The translations under genes were made by a program, and so were the position numbers. Below the pieces are notes generated by a model, which worked only from the letters and a program-made list of their open reading frames with translations, was not told the origin of the DNA and did no database searches. DNA of 64,000 bases from Epichloe hybrida (Eukaryota; Ascomycota; Sordariomycetes; Hypocreales; Clavicipitaceae): contig JAFEKR010000008.1 of assembly GCA_019022495.1 (NCBI GenBank), positions 1,488,001 through 1,552,000 of the forward strand. Reading direction: 5' to 3'. The stretch's first letter is position 1; the number at the start of each line of letters is the position of its first letter. Shown piece after piece: positions 1-12,312 of this stretch.

Positions 1-539
1 CGATTCCAAGAAGAAGAGAGTGCAATGACCAGCATTGCCAATATTCTTCCTTCACTTCGACCCGTTGATTATGCCAAATACGCTGATACCAATTCGACCT
101 GCAGCCCCCCGCACCAAACAAAATCCAACCTTCATGTATAAATATGCTTGATTTCGACATCTTTCAATCTTGTTGAATGTGCCAAACCGATGGAAACCAC
201 TGGGCGCGAGCCCTGGCCGTTTAAATAATAAATGCTCTTGACCTCTGGAGAGGGATGTGCGCATCGATGTCTAAAAGGTGATTCATATCCATACACCAGA
301 AATACAAATAGGGAAATGAGAAAAGACTGTCATAATCTGCGTGTAGTTCGCTGTTCAGTCCAAATTTGTGTAGCGCGTATTTGTAGTGCGTATTTGTGTT
401 TCGTGTGAAACACTTTGTCGTGGGCTTGCGCCAGGAGTATTGTAAACTTGTAAAATGTTTTCAATGGAAAAAATTACAAACAAATATTCAGTCTGCAAGA
501 GGAAGATATGCTTGCGGCGATATGTCATCGGTATGCCAA
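1..539. other. 3' flank of the methyltransferase gene, no gene seen
   Basis: This is the edge of the window and the 3' side of the large minus-strand gene. No reading frame here resembles a known family. It probably holds that gene's 3' UTR and the start of the next intergenic region. Confidence 0.5.
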
Positions 540-3500
540 TCAGAAGCTGGTGACGCGATCTGGTGCTCTTGCACAGCATACCATGAGCTTCAGACTGGTT
601 CCAAACTGCTCACATTCGGATAAGAAAGACTTGTCGTTCCAGATGCTGTTGTCTTGTGTGCGTCCAGAAGCGCCTTCGTAGCATCGAGTATACCACCATC
701 GGCCAACACGGGTGACAATTTTAGTGATGTTCTCATCTGCCAAGGCACTATTGTCACTCATCATCTCTGCCAAACTAGGTGGGTCTTTCCTCTTGCCAGT
801 TTCAGACTTATCCCTTTCCCTGCGGGAACCGGGTCGTGCGATAGAGCTGGCAACAGGAACACCAACGCGGGCAGCTTTGATATTGGCAAATCCCAATTTT
901 CCGAGTAGACGTATAACTAAATCGGCTGTGGAAGCGAAGCTCGTGTCTGGAGATTGCAGTCGAATCTGTTCCTTCAGGCGTCGAACCGTGCGTCGGCCAC
1001 GATTGCCCATGTGGTTGAGATCAGAGTCCAAGATGGACAATTCAATGTATCCATCAGGACGTAATACTCGTCGAGCTTCGCTCAAGACGTTTCGGTAATG
1101 TGATTCAGACGCCACTGTGGGGAAGCGGTATACTACAGCGTCGAAGCTTTGTGGTGCAAAGGGAAATTTGTCCAAATGAGATGTGTACTGGACTTGATGG
1201 TGATTCGGAGGGCTCAGAGGAAATCCTGTCGGGGAATTCTTCACTTCAGCTGGAAGTGGTGCTCGAGGGGAAAGGTTGAAGAACGAAGCTGACGGGTACG
1301 TCTCGGCTGCATAAAATGACCAATCATCGTTACCAAGGCCATCAATGACGAGAATCGAATGGCTCTTGAGCGCGGTTTCCACGGTAATTATTTGATGCCG
1401 AATCTCGCTGAACAAGACGTGTCCAAACGTCAGCCACTTGCTGACTGTCATTGATCCCACTCGTAGATTGACCTGAGCCAAGGGTGTACCATCTTTGGAT
1501 GAGCAGGCACTGCAGTCAGAGAAAGTCGTTCGACAAGATGACGAACTACTTCTTTTTGAGTCGATTTCATGAGCTGCGTGACCTGGAACTTCAAATTCTT
1601 CATGTTCAGCGATGACTGGAACATTAAGGTGGCCTGTAGTAGGGCTTGATTTGGGGTGGAACGCGGTCCGAATGCGCTCAGTCATGCCCGCGCTGTAGCA
1701 GGTAGAGTTCGTGGAGGCTTTTGAACACGTTGAAGTCTTACGGCTGTCAGTGACAATAACTGGCGAATCAATGGCTTCCTTCTTCGTCAGCTTGTTCTGG
1801 TATGTTTCCAGGTGGAAAGGTACCCCTGCCGAAGAGGTGGCAGATTGGTATCCTTTCATGGAATCGTTACCGAGAAAATCATTGTACTCGTCCCATACTT
1901 CATCCTCAACGGGGGGGTCCTCGGGTTTAGGAATGATAGCGGTCGCAGTGGCAAATGGATTGGCGGCTCCAGAGCTGCTAGAGCTTGTGTATACTGTACC
2001 GTTGGAGCTCTTTCGTGGAGAAAAAGAGAGGAACTCTTTTTCTCCCGGGTCAACTTCTGGGGACAGCTTAGAGCTCGAGTTTGTGTTGGAAACCGAGTTA
2101 TCTCCGCTATCCAATGTTGAACTCTCAATCGAGGGTTCAGTGAGTGGAGTCGATAATTGTGCTGAGGTGACACCCGTTGCAATGGATTGAGGATCATAGA
2201 TCTTGGCCACATTATTGTCTGGCAAGTGCAGGCTAGCTCGGAACGGTCTGGAAAAGCTTTGTACGGGTAGGACTTCTTGACGTTGCTTTACCACTTTTGG
2301 AATACGGCCGACTTGGGGGAGTCGACTGGGTCGTCCACTGGTTGCTAGCTGAGAAGAGTCGGCGACTGGCGAGGCGATCGTGGTGATGGATACATTGTCC
2401 ACATTCGCTTGCCATGACTGCTGCTGCGCCCAGTCGCTATACGGGAACGCCAGCTCCTGTTGTAATTTAAATGAATTGTTATCCGTCTTGCCAATGTTCG
2501 CTGTCTGTGAATACACATCCGCGTCTCTTAAGACTTCTTGAATGTCGGCATGCACAGATTCTCTCATGTCGTCTTGTTCGGTGGCGTCCATGATTGTATA
2601 AAATGCAACAGGACGCTTTTCGACGGCTTTGACAGTAGCTGCTACCTGTTCATTTGTTTTGCACTTCTTGGCATTGGATTGATGCTGTGATCTGCTGAAT
2701 AGATTCCATTTGCGAGGCGAGCGCGGTTTCTTCTGCGATTTTTTCGGCCCTGGGTGGAGCGCATTCGATTCTTTAGAGAGTTCTCGTTGTAGTTCTATGT
2801 GAGACTCATCGGACAGGATGCTGGTGTCGAAGCTCGTTAAAGGTGACGAAGAAGACACCCTTCCACTGGTCTCAATCGGCTGTGGAAGTCGCAATGGACT
2901 ATCAGGAGCCAACCGCAACCTTTGCACAGACCGCCTAAATGCAAGAGTAGATTCCATGACAACGCCGCCATCGGAAGCACTGGTGTCTGGATGCCAACGA
3001 GAACTGTTACCTTGGCTTCGATGCAGGGCATGTCTACCAGTTTGAGACCTTGATGTAGTCCGGGTCTTCGGTGAGCCTCCTGAGGACAATCTCGAGTCCG
3101 TACTAGGACGTGTAGAAACTTCCTGACTAGGCTCGGAGCGAGGCAGTTCCGAGCTTGCGTTTCTATTCTCGATGACTTCTCCGCCCGAAATGATGACTGG
3201 ATTGATTCTATCGGCCAAGAAGGAATCCGAACTTGTCAAGCTGTCGTAAGAAGACTGCGGTTCCGTCACATTACAAGGCAAGGCAGAACCACCACTTTCA
3301 CTACGTCTTCGAACAGCACCCACTCTGCCATAGCCCTCGTGACCAGTACCAGCCACAGGACCTCTCCGTCCAGATTTCTTGTTCTCTGTCTTCTCGTCTC
3401 GCTTTTTTGGGCCTTCGGAGCTTAGCTTCTTCCTTCCGAAGAAGGGAAATCTTGTTCGTGAAGATGTTCGTGTGTTTACCTGTGAGCTCTGCGTTGGTAT

Positions 3501-5051
3501 GGCAGGTTCTGTCGCACTTCTCGGTTGCCGCTCAGCACTCGGTCGAGACTTTGGTGACGCAATTTTTTTTTCACGCTCAAGGGCAGGCAAAGATGTTGCG
3601 GCACTTTTTCTGGTTTGTAGAAGCGAAGTTGTTGAACCTGGAAGAGATGTACTCCCAATGAGCCCGCCCCCGCGTCCTTCCGAGCCACGTATAGTCGACG
3701 ACAGGTTACTCTGTATGATTGGACTGGTTGTGAAGAGATGTGACTTCATGTCTGGTGTGTTTTGTCGGCTTGGTCGAGTAGGCGGGCTTGTCTGGGATAG
3801 CGGCAAATTATTTGTGCCGTGAGGACTTTGAGGGCTGAGGAAGATCTCCTTTGGTCGAACTTGCTGCGGGCCAGATATGTCTGGCTGTTCACTGCTCTCT
3901 CTGGTCCTGTGAAATTTTTGTGAAGACTTCCTGAGTGGGGGACTCGGCGGCGTTGGCGGTAGTCTGCTTCGTTTTGATGTCTCTTTTCTAGCTGCCTTGT
4001 CCCCGTCTTTGACGGTCGAGTTGGACGACGAGGATGCGAGGGACTCACGAACAGAAGCGAGACCATTGGGATCAACCGCCTCCGTATCAAGCTCTTTGGG
4101 AAAGCTTCCAGCGCGGCGTTTTGTAACAGGGGGCCTGATTAAGCATTTGTTGAGTTGGCGCGTGGTTCTGCAAGGTGCTCCAACACGATTCGGAGCAACT
4201 AGAACAGGAGACTGGGATGAGACTGAAGTAGGTGTTGTGTCTCGACTGTATGGTCCAGGGCCAGGCGACTCTGAGAACTTGGTGGAGGGGCTCCCACTGA
4301 CAGCACTTACTTGACTGCTTCCAGAAAACCACAAGGATCCCGGAGTTGGTGGTGGCAGATCATGCGTTGCCAATCGATACGGAATGTCGATTTCTTGTCG
4401 GCTGAGTGAATATTCTGGACGCTGGAAGTCGCGACACCGATCCAGTTCAGGATATATGGCCGCGGGCTGGGCAAGTGCTTTCCGAACGTCGACTACCCCC
4501 ACAACCTGAATCTGCGCTGAGCTCTCGGTCATATCTCGGCCGCATTGAATCCCCAGTCCTGGATCACATGGATCTGGAGACCGATATGTTGAGCTTGCAG
4601 AGCTTGCACTCCCAGAATCTTGGTGAGGGGATCCAGATCTGCGAGACACGGGCGGCCTGTCTCGTTTGTGCAGTGCTCGTGTTGCCTTCGAGGTGTTGTC
4701 GAAGGACCGGCTTGAGGATGAAGAACCCGAACCAGTTTGGAAATGCGTCCTTGTATCTGACGATGGCTTGCCACTTATACTGGACGGCTTGTTCTGTGTA
4801 TCTGAAGAGATTTTTGGAAAAGGTCGAGCGAGGACAGATCCCCGGGAGGGGGGAATTCGAGCGTTTCTGTTGAGGAGATGAGAGGGACTTGACATCTGTC
4901 TCTCTGGCTGAGATGTGTCTATATCTTTCGACCCCGTTCGATTCACGGGTCGGGGAATAGAGGCACGGGGCGCACCATCCTCGCTCTTCCTTGGACGATA
5001 TCCATCTGACGGCCTAGCAGGGAGGCCATAGCCCGTTCGGAGGGACGCCAT
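540..5051 (-). CDS. Large disordered protein with C-terminal SAM-dependent methyltransferase (type 11) domain
   Basis: A single uninterrupted frame of 1503 aa from the ATG at 5051; a TTG-initiated extension upstream is ignored. The first ~1200 residues are low-complexity, rich in Ser, Pro, Arg and Thr, and look intrinsically disordered. From about residue 1200 a class I methyltransferase fold is recognisable: a hydrophobic strand leading into an Asp-Gly-Leu-Gly-Asn segment in the motif I position (VIDGLGNDDWSFYAAE), a motif-IV-like FDAVVYRF strand, then the ARRVLRPDGYIELSI stretch typical of methyltransferase type 11 proteins. The motif I glycines are atypical, so SAM binding may be weak or altered. 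Long fungal proteins of this design are common but uncharacterised. Substrate and location are unknown. It has no close gene neighbour upstream, where a long intergenic region follows. Confidence 0.85.
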   Translation of the reverse strand: MASLRTGYGLPARPSDGYRPRKSEDGAPRASIPRPVNRTGSKDIDTSQPERQMSSPSHLLNRNARIPPSRGSVLARPFPKISSDTQNKPSSISGKPSSDTRTHFQTGSGSSSSSRSFDNTSKATRALHKRDRPPVSRRSGSPHQDSGSASSASSTYRSPDPCDPGLGIQCGRDMTESSAQIQVVGVVDVRKALAQPAAIYPELDRCRDFQRPEYSLSRQEIDIPYRLATHDLPPPTPGSLWFSGSSQVSAVSGSPSTKFSESPGPGPYSRDTTPTSVSSQSPVLVAPNRVGAPCRTTRQLNKCLIRPPVTKRRAGSFPKELDTEAVDPNGLASVRESLASSSSNSTVKDGDKAARKETSKRSRLPPTPPSPPLRKSSQKFHRTRESSEQPDISGPQQVRPKEIFLSPQSPHGTNNLPLSQTSPPTRPSRQNTPDMKSHLFTTSPIIQSNLSSTIRGSEGRGGGLIGSTSLPGSTTSLLQTRKSAATSLPALEREKKIASPKSRPSAERQPRSATEPAIPTQSSQVNTRTSSRTRFPFFGRKKLSSEGPKKRDEKTENKKSGRRGPVAGTGHEGYGRVGAVRRRSESGGSALPCNVTEPQSSYDSLTSSDSFLADRINPVIISGGEVIENRNASSELPRSEPSQEVSTRPSTDSRLSSGGSPKTRTTSRSQTGRHALHRSQGNSSRWHPDTSASDGGVVMESTLAFRRSVQRLRLAPDSPLRLPQPIETSGRVSSSSPLTSFDTSILSDESHIELQRELSKESNALHPGPKKSQKKPRSPRKWNLFSRSQHQSNAKKCKTNEQVAATVKAVEKRPVAFYTIMDATEQDDMRESVHADIQEVLRDADVYSQTANIGKTDNNSFKLQQELAFPYSDWAQQQSWQANVDNVSITTIASPVADSSQLATSGRPSRLPQVGRIPKVVKQRQEVLPVQSFSRPFRASLHLPDNNVAKIYDPQSIATGVTSAQLSTPLTEPSIESSTLDSGDNSVSNTNSSSKLSPEVDPGEKEFLSFSPRKSSNGTVYTSSSSSGAANPFATATAIIPKPEDPPVEDEVWDEYNDFLGNDSMKGYQSATSSAGVPFHLETYQNKLTKKEAIDSPVIVTDSRKTSTCSKASTNSTCYSAGMTERIRTAFHPKSSPTTGHLNVPVIAEHEEFEVPGHAAHEIDSKRSSSSSCRTTFSDCSACSSKDGTPLAQVNLRVGSMTVSKWLTFGHVLFSEIRHQIITVETALKSHSILVIDGLGNDDWSFYAAETYPSASFFNLSPRAPLPAEVKNSPTGFPLSPPNHHQVQYTSHLDKFPFAPQSFDAVVYRFPTVASESHYRNVLSEARRVLRPDGYIELSILDSDLNHMGNRGRRTVRRLKEQIRLQSPDTSFASTADLVIRLLGKLGFANIKAARVGVPVASSIARPGSRRERDKSETGKRKDPPSLAEMMSDNSALADENITKIVTRVGRWWYTRCYEGASGRTQDNSIWNDKSFLSECEQFGTSLKLMVCCARAPDRVTSF

Positions 5052-8000
5052 GGTATTCCGACTTTCCCTGAGCAAGATGGCGACTTAAACATGCCTTCGA
5101 ACTTGCAGTGATTCCATGTGCCTGTATTGAAAGAAGAACACAAAGAAGAATTCGACGAACGATGTGGATTCGATATTCTAGATGGCGTTTGGCTGAAATG
5201 GGTGATCTGCTGGATGATAATGTGGTTCGACTCTCAAAACTTGCACATCCTTACCCTTCGTCTAATGCAAGAAACGCAACTAAGCAGATACTTGGGTAGT
5301 GACTCAAATGTTACGAAATCTTGTACCAGAACCAGAGAAGAGATATACAGAAACTGTATGTGAAACAAAACACCACGCAAAATGCGAACTCCGAAAAATG
5401 CTCAAATAAAATTACTTGCGAAGCAAAGCATCGAGTATGAATGAGGATGGGGGTAGCTTGGTGGATATGGGTTGGCGTGGAGGGGGCGAAAGGATGGGGC
5501 TAGAACAGACCGAAATAGAAGTGGAAGTGACTGGCTCGGGATGGAGGGTGGGATAAATCCGCGTCTAATTCGTGATGGAAGTCTGCCGGCTGCTCGAAGG
5601 AAGAGATCTCATTCCATGGGGCTGGGTTGTAACTGCCTGGTTGGATTAGTCCTGTTAGGGGTTATGTGGGTGACAAGACTGAGAAACTGACGAAAAGAGA
5701 CCGCGGAGTGTCGATGTTGACTAGTACGAGGACCACAATGGAATCGAGCTCGAGCATGAGACCAGTATTTGAAAAGAGGCCATCTGATGAGGCAAGGGAA
5801 TCAAGCGCGAATACTCCGTAGAAGAACCAGAGACATAGAATAGAGAATCGTGTTGGGATGTTCGGGGTGGGGAGATCGACGAGGTCTATTTAGGTGAAGA
5901 CGTGTGTCTTCGAAGACGCTGAGATGAGGCACGAGAGGCACGAGAGGGATGAGAGGGACACGGGTACTCCGTACCTCGACAGACGATGCAAATACTTCTC
6001 CTCCTTGTCGGTTACTATTCTGCCTGTGGCGTGCAGGCCCCTACTGCTTCCTGCATATTGGCCCATGGTGCGGCCCAGGCAAAAGGTCCTGATGGGATGT
6101 TAAAAACAGGCAATTTATCCATAGGTAATCGACCCCGGTTGCTCGGCGATGGCTTCGTTTGGTTGGATTGGATTGGGCGAACACTCCGTAAAGGCAGATC
6201 GCTAATATCGAAGAGCCCTTCGCCTTGACCGGGTGACCTTAGGGCGTGCTATTGTTCGCCAGTTGCATCTGCATTGCAATATGCATAATAGCTGCGCCGC
6301 CATGTATGGCGAAAATGGCCCATCAGGCTGCATGCAGAGTCGTCCTATGAAGATAGACGGTGTGCCCATTCGGGCTTCGATTGGGCGCCAAACCCTGGCA
6401 ACAAGCTTTGCGGCAGTAAGATAGATTGCCCTCGGCGTCCCAGGCGTCCGACACTATTGCTCCGGCCAGCCTCCGAGGGAGGGGGAAGGGGGGGTCGTCT
6501 TGCCGAAGCCGCAGACTCAAAGCAAGCGCTGCCTCCTTGTTCGTATTGCATCATAGTTGCTCGAGTGAAAAAAACCAGAGGAACGGAGTGCATGTAGAAA
6601 TGAAAATGGCCGATGAGAAAAGGAATGGCCCGTTGCCCGCCCGCACTCATGTTGAGCTAAATACACCTGTCACTGTACTAATGGGGATCACATTCGCAAG
6701 CTGGGCACAGCGATTCGACAACCCGCCTTATTCGTCAACGGCATGTCCTAGACATGCATGAGCTGCATGTCTCATCTCACGGACTCCGAGAGGACGCTCT
6801 GAGGTCAAGATTTTGCCCTTTGGACGCCAACCCTCTTTGTTTTGCGGTGCGAGCATCGGCGCCACCACAATCAGCGGCCGACACCATTGGTCTTCAAGAT
6901 TCGTAAAACCTCTCTAATACGGGGTAGATGTGTAAGCCTCAAAACGGAACAAGTCATGCAACTGGCGATAGAATCGGAATTTTGGGTCTTGTGACTCGAG
7001 GTTAATGCAAGATGAAGTCAATTTGGTCGAGGGGATAAAGCTAACATCGTACGCTCGTCCATACCGGTGTCAATTGCATTTGAAAGAGGCACTCTGATCG
7101 CCCAGTATTTCACGTTGATTGAGATGGCGTCGCCATCTAGGCTTCCGATTTCTTGAGGCCATGAATGATACATTCGAATCAACAAATGGTGCTGAGGTGC
7201 CAATGCCCTGCTCATGCTCACATCCGCTTTGGCAACCTGCCATACAATGTGGTCATTTGTGCGAAGAGACGCGTAGGGATTAGAATGAAGCAGAATACAA
7301 AGTGCCCAGACACGATTTTCTGGAATGTTCCCAGCGTTTGAGATGATTGACCATACCTTTTGCAAGACTGCGCTTTCGCACGACCCGCGCCTTCCCTCTT
7401 GCATCTTGCAAGAGGCAGCCCATGTTTTTGGCACCGTGATTGGCGGTGAGGCGGTCTTTTTTTTACCAATCAGAATGGACTTTGCCGTCCACCAGCCGTC
7501 CGCCAGCCTGTCTGGCTCGCTCCTGCTCCGCTGCATGTCGCCTTACCTCTGCTCTGGCCTTTGCTTCTCGCCCGCCTCGGTATCCGATTTCTGGCACTTG
7601 ACATCACACGACCTGGCAGCATCAAAGTACTTGTGCAAATATCACGGAGAGGCTCAGTTCAGTGTGTTGGACTCATGGCTTAGCATGGCATTCGCATTGC
7701 TGTCGTTGCCGTCGTTGCCGTCATTGCAAGAAGATCAAGCAATCAATGCGTATCGCATCTTTGGAACGCCTTTCTCCCTCGCTACGCTTACAAACCGAGC
7801 AAGTTGAAGCAAAATCGCAACTACTGAGTGTTCAAGAGCGTCATCTTCAAACAACCACGTCGCAACGAAAATAGAACAAGAAAGAAACAAGTCTAAATGA
7901 TTCGGCCATCGCATCGCAGGACCCTCGACGCTCTAGTGAAAGTAAGCTGAAAGCTGCAGGTCTCAAAAGTGGCAACCAACTCATGCGTATGCGCGTCCAA

Positions 8001-10813
8001 GACAGCTCTATGTAAGTCCTCATGGATTCCTGCGGGACTTGCATGCGCCGGGTCGAGGCGTTGGGGGCGGTGATGGCCTTGGAGAGGCAACCCGCAGAAC
8101 CAAAGGGCATTTTGATGGCAAAGGGATATATGCTTCGCCACAGTACAACGGAGCTGCGGCTTGTGACGTGGCACACAGCTCCCGTGGCTAGAGCAGTGAA
8201 TTTTCCACTTCAAGGCTCACCGACGTTGGGGCGGTGTCTTGCCAGACAGGCCCTAGGCTATATACGACAAGTTACTGCTGTCATCCGTTAGTCTGTGCCG
8301 GATTCGAAGTCACTACTTGATCAGATCCAAGTACACGATACCTTGAATGTCACAGTGGTGTGTTTCCAATTTTTTCTTCCCACCTACTGACTGTTGAATA
8401 CATAGGTCTTTTACCATCGGTCTCCGGTTCGACGATACGAGATGAATTGAAAGTCGTCCCATCATTCAGTTGATGAATCCGCCCCAATCGTAAGGCAAAG
8501 GCGAGGTAGCGACCAGGGTAACCAGCTCGTGAATAGGGGGCCTAGCAACACCATTGGGTAACCGATGAGACGTCAGAAGCTTGATTCCAAGTCATCATTT
8601 CTTGCAAAGAGGCCCCTGAAGTTCAAGACGCGGCGCTTGTTTCCTGTTCCTCACATCCGGCGGTGATTCACGTGCTCGATGAAGTTGGCAATTGAATGAA
8701 TGAATTGGTCGGTTGGGCTTAACCCAACGAAACCGGTTGCGTGGTTGGAAGTCGCACGTTTTGTTTGTTTATTGTTGTTGGGAGCAATGTCCTGGCATTC
8801 GACAAGCGGGACAAGCGCGCAGCTTACACATTTACTTGGAATTGCCCACGAGATAATTGGATCGTAAGCTGCAATATCTGTCCTGCTGCCCACCGAGGGG
8901 AAATATCCATCGGCAGACAGGGTGAGATGGGCCAGCTCGCGTTGACCGATGCAACGAAGTAAACTGGTCACATGCTGGCATTCTAGTTCTCCCGGCGTCT
9001 GGTAACTGACGCAGGCCTTTTCGTCATGATTCGGGCAAGTTCGTCCCACGTCGTTGCTCAAATCACAACGCGCGTCGTTCGCCGCGCTGTGAATGTAACC
9101 TCGAGCATGAGGAGTCACGGAGCGTCATGGACTTCGAGGACTGGATGCGTAAGTTGACCAGTAGGCGTACTAATGCCCCCCGGCTATCATCACACGTTAC
9201 GACCCCCGCGCTGGCGGGTAAACTCTAGTAAACAAGATGCTCCTTGAGCCATTTCGTCTGATACTACAGATCATAACAGGGCCGAAACGTAGCAACAGCC
9301 GCACGCAGAAGGATCTGCGCAAGTCCGGCTAGAGCTCTGCTGCCGCATCTCATCTGATGTATTCATGTACTCAGAGTGAACACGGAAATGAAAACAACAT
9401 GGCAACACTCGATGCTCATCAAGATGAGAAAAACTCGGGATCCCATCTCATCAACAAACATTCTTTGCCACGACCCGAATGACGACAGATCACACCGATG
9501 CTAGGTTTCCTCACCAGCCCAAGCCAGGGGAGTCTCGGCTGTACCCGTACAGACACCAGCGTAAGCCCATCCCACCTGGGTAAGAACAAGCAGGTGACTT
9601 CTCGTCACCTCGTCACGAATCCCATCACGGGAATCGGTGAACAAGGCCTGTGTCCCAGAAACATCAATACCGACAGTGTCATCGCCTTATCGCAAGCCGT
9701 GATGAACCCGCCCCACGTTGTCAAAGTAAAGGTATCGTCCACATGACAAGTCGAGTTTGTCGGGCATTCAACTCAAGCTTTTAGCACACCTCTAGCTGAA
9801 CAATGCACAGTGAACCTGGGCTGCAAAAACCCTTGGTCAAGCTCCGGAAAAGAAAAAAAAGAGAAAAACAGAGGAGAAGGGCGTTATACCACTCGAGGGG
9901 GAAAAACTCCAGCACAAAGGCCCTGTAAACGCCGTGTCACCAGACCTGACCACGTACCACAGCGCATGGACATGAATTCAACACCGGCGTTTCCCGTCTG
10001 ACATACATATTCCCGATGATTGGGCTCCATTCGTAGACCAGGAGGGTCACTTCTTTCGTGTAGCAAATTCACCTCTCCGGAAGAGTAAGTTGATAAAAGC
10101 AGGGTACACGCCCATTAGAACCCCATTAGGGACCATCGCCAATCCGAGTACGATAGACGGACCGAAACGGTACCCGGCACATGGGGGAGGAGAAGAAGAA
10201 GCGAATAAGTGCTTTAATCGAGGTCAGTACAGGGATCACCCGGTCTGCCCAGCCGCATCAACATGGTTTTGGTCGTTTGATTTGAGGTTAAAGCATAGCA
10301 TGGCGGCCCTTTGCTTGGTCCCGGCGCTGATTTCGAGAGCAAAAGAAAATGTTGGAACAACATCGATTGCGCTCGTGTTTCATTTGAGTATGTATGTTCC
10401 ATGGAAGCAAGTTCACAACGCAAGTTTAGACCGGAGCAGACCCACGCGTTGAACAAAGTTTATAATTCTTTTTTTCTTTTCATGGTAGTTGTTGAGCATC
10501 CCACGATGGATTAAGGGTATCCCAGTTTCAAGCCCCCATCGGCCTTTTTATACATTAACTCTTCCAACGCCTTTGTTTTCCTTGAATGTTTCATAACTTT
10601 TTTTGATACCCTGTTCCTTGTCGCTCGTGTGTAATAGTACAATGTTAGACCAGAAATGTTCTTAGTATACTCCGTACTGCTTTGCATTCCAATCAGCCTC
10701 GCGTGGCTGATCCTTTATCTTCGTCGTAGGCTTTATGCCTTGTTGTGAGGTTGCGACACTGTCGCCGGGAGCATTCTTTGGCTGAAATGAAAACGATATA
10801 TTAGGGTTTTTTT
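5052..10813. other. Long gene-poor interval (~5.8 kb)
   Basis: No frame here resembles a known protein family. The longest open frames (up to about 170 codons) overlap on both strands and show no domain-like pattern or plausible splice structure. The 5' part must hold the promoter and 5' UTR of the methyltransferase gene. Three copies of the 9-mer TACTCCGTA lie at 5812-5820, 5965-5973 and 10668-10676, and a one-base variant at 6182-6190. There is no obvious transposon, terminal repeat or extreme AT bias that would mark a RIP-mutated element. A long non-coding RNA or a fast-evolving gene cannot be excluded. Confidence 0.5.
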
Positions 10814-11654
10814 TTAAGAGGTTGCAAATCTAGCGGCTCTCTTCTCCGCCTTGGCCCTCTCAGAAGCGTCGTCCAGAGTGCTACTCCCACGCTCCTTGTT
10901 GCTCTCGTTGCTGTTGCCACCAGTTCTGGGACCGCGACCGTGACGGCCCCTTCGGTCCAGACTTTGGCGCTTGCCAGGGCGAGTTCCATCACCTTCAATG
11001 CCGCGGCCACGCCCACGCTTCAATGGTCGTTCTGGGAGCGCAGAGTCTAGACCAGAAGCAATCTCTTTCTGATCAAGGCCGAACCGCTTGGCTCGGTCAG
11101 CGCGCTGCTTCGCCTCGACATCTTCATCGATGCCGAATCGCTTGGCGCGCTCAGCACGCTTCTTGGCCTCTTCTTCAGCGGCAGTAGATGGCAGGCCCAT
11201 TGCGAACGATGGCGCCGGCGCGGCTGGCTCGGTGGTCTCTGCGGCTAAGCCGCCTCCTCCATCGGGAACGGCGGCCTCTTCTGACGCGGAAGCCTCCTCT
11301 GGCTTTGGTTCCGTGGCGGCGAGTGCATCTTCCTCGACGGTAGGCTTGGACACGGGAGCTTCATCGTCACTGTAGGTAATCTCTTTTGTATCTGTAATAT
11401 CGCATCAGGCACTTGTTTCCGGGGCTGTCGCGAGAGAAGACGACATTCGTCCAGCCGTGTGTGCACGGGAAGAAGGCGTTTCTGGGAAAGTCGCTGCACT
11501 CACCTGTCTTGTCATCGGCCGAAGCTGGTGCATTCTTCTCGTCATCCTCCTGCAATCGTGCAATCAGAGCTTGCTTGTTTCCAGCCTGGAGCAGCTTGCG
11601 TTGCCCCAGCATGGTTTTCAGGTCAGGGACCTTGAGCGCGTTATAGTCTGTCAT
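10814..11654 (-). CDS. THO1: SAP-domain nuclear RNA-binding protein, Tho1/CIP29 (SARNP) type
   Basis: Two exons, 11654-11504 and 11391-10814, with a 112-bp GTGAGT...TTACAG intron in phase 1, give 242 aa. Residues 1-36 form a SAP motif (helix-loop-helix with LKVPDLKTMLGQRKL and NKQALIARL), which binds DNA or RNA. The middle is acidic. It is followed by two repeats of the KRAERAKRFG type, the hallmark of Tho1/SARNP proteins that bind RNA and the TREX mRNA-export helicase. An Arg/Gly-rich stretch precedes the C-terminus. In yeast Tho1 acts in co-transcriptional mRNP assembly and can suppress THO defects. Length and motif order match the family. The function is inferred from family membership. 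Confidence 0.85.
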
Positions 11655-12312
11655 TCTGAGTGGAATTGTATTTTTAGAGTATTTCCCAATTGGTCTCGTG
11701 AGCGATGCGCGGTACGAGGAGGATTGTCGCGATGCCAATGTCTTGCTCGACGGTGGTCTGGCAAGGGCGGAGGCGCAGACGATGCGGCCGTGGTCGAATA
11801 ACAGAGGGCGATCAATGCAGTCTTCAATCTGTCTTCTCACCGCTCAAAGCTATCTGGGCACGGGACGACGGAGTTTGAGGCAGGTCCAAGAATGAGATGT
11901 GGGTAATATGCTGTTGCGCGGGATCAGATGTCGGAGAGGTCGTGAAGGCGTGGCTGGAACTTGATGAAGCTTGCTCCAGGTTACCAGCGTGCGTTCCTGG
12001 GCGCGGCGTGGCGGATTGGTTGGCTAGATCAAGCTGTTAGTAATACGCGCTAGTCCAAGTCGGTGGGCTTGGTAAGCCCAACACACACAAACCATTATTC
12101 GAACCAAGCAGACGTCTACAAACATGATCCGCGGACCATTGTCCGTCTGGAAAACAAAAATGGATATCTCATGTCATATGGAAACGCGATTGACTATTAC
12201 TTGCTGATGCAAAAGAGTCTAAGCACTACTACACTGTTCACAACACACCTCACCACACCTCACCACACCTCACCACACCTCACCACACCACCTTCCCCAT
12301 ACTGGAGCTAAA
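11655..12312. other. Intergenic region with a decamer tandem repeat
   Basis: This covers the THO1-like promoter and the 3' side of the HsbA-like gene. No gene was seen. It contains a 10-bp tandem array at 12241-12290. Confidence 0.5.
12241..12290 (+). repeat. Tandem repeat, 10-bp unit CACCACACCT
   Basis: Five adjacent 10-bp units; the first and last differ by one base. The array sits just downstream of the stop codon of the HsbA-like gene, so it may lie in its 3' UTR. Confidence 0.85.

Noticed and set aside
7018..7807. Overlapping open frames of 160-172 codons on both strands
   Set aside because: They overlap each other antisense, start at non-ATG or arbitrary codons, and show no domain or splice pattern. 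Chance frames in sequence without AT bias are likely.
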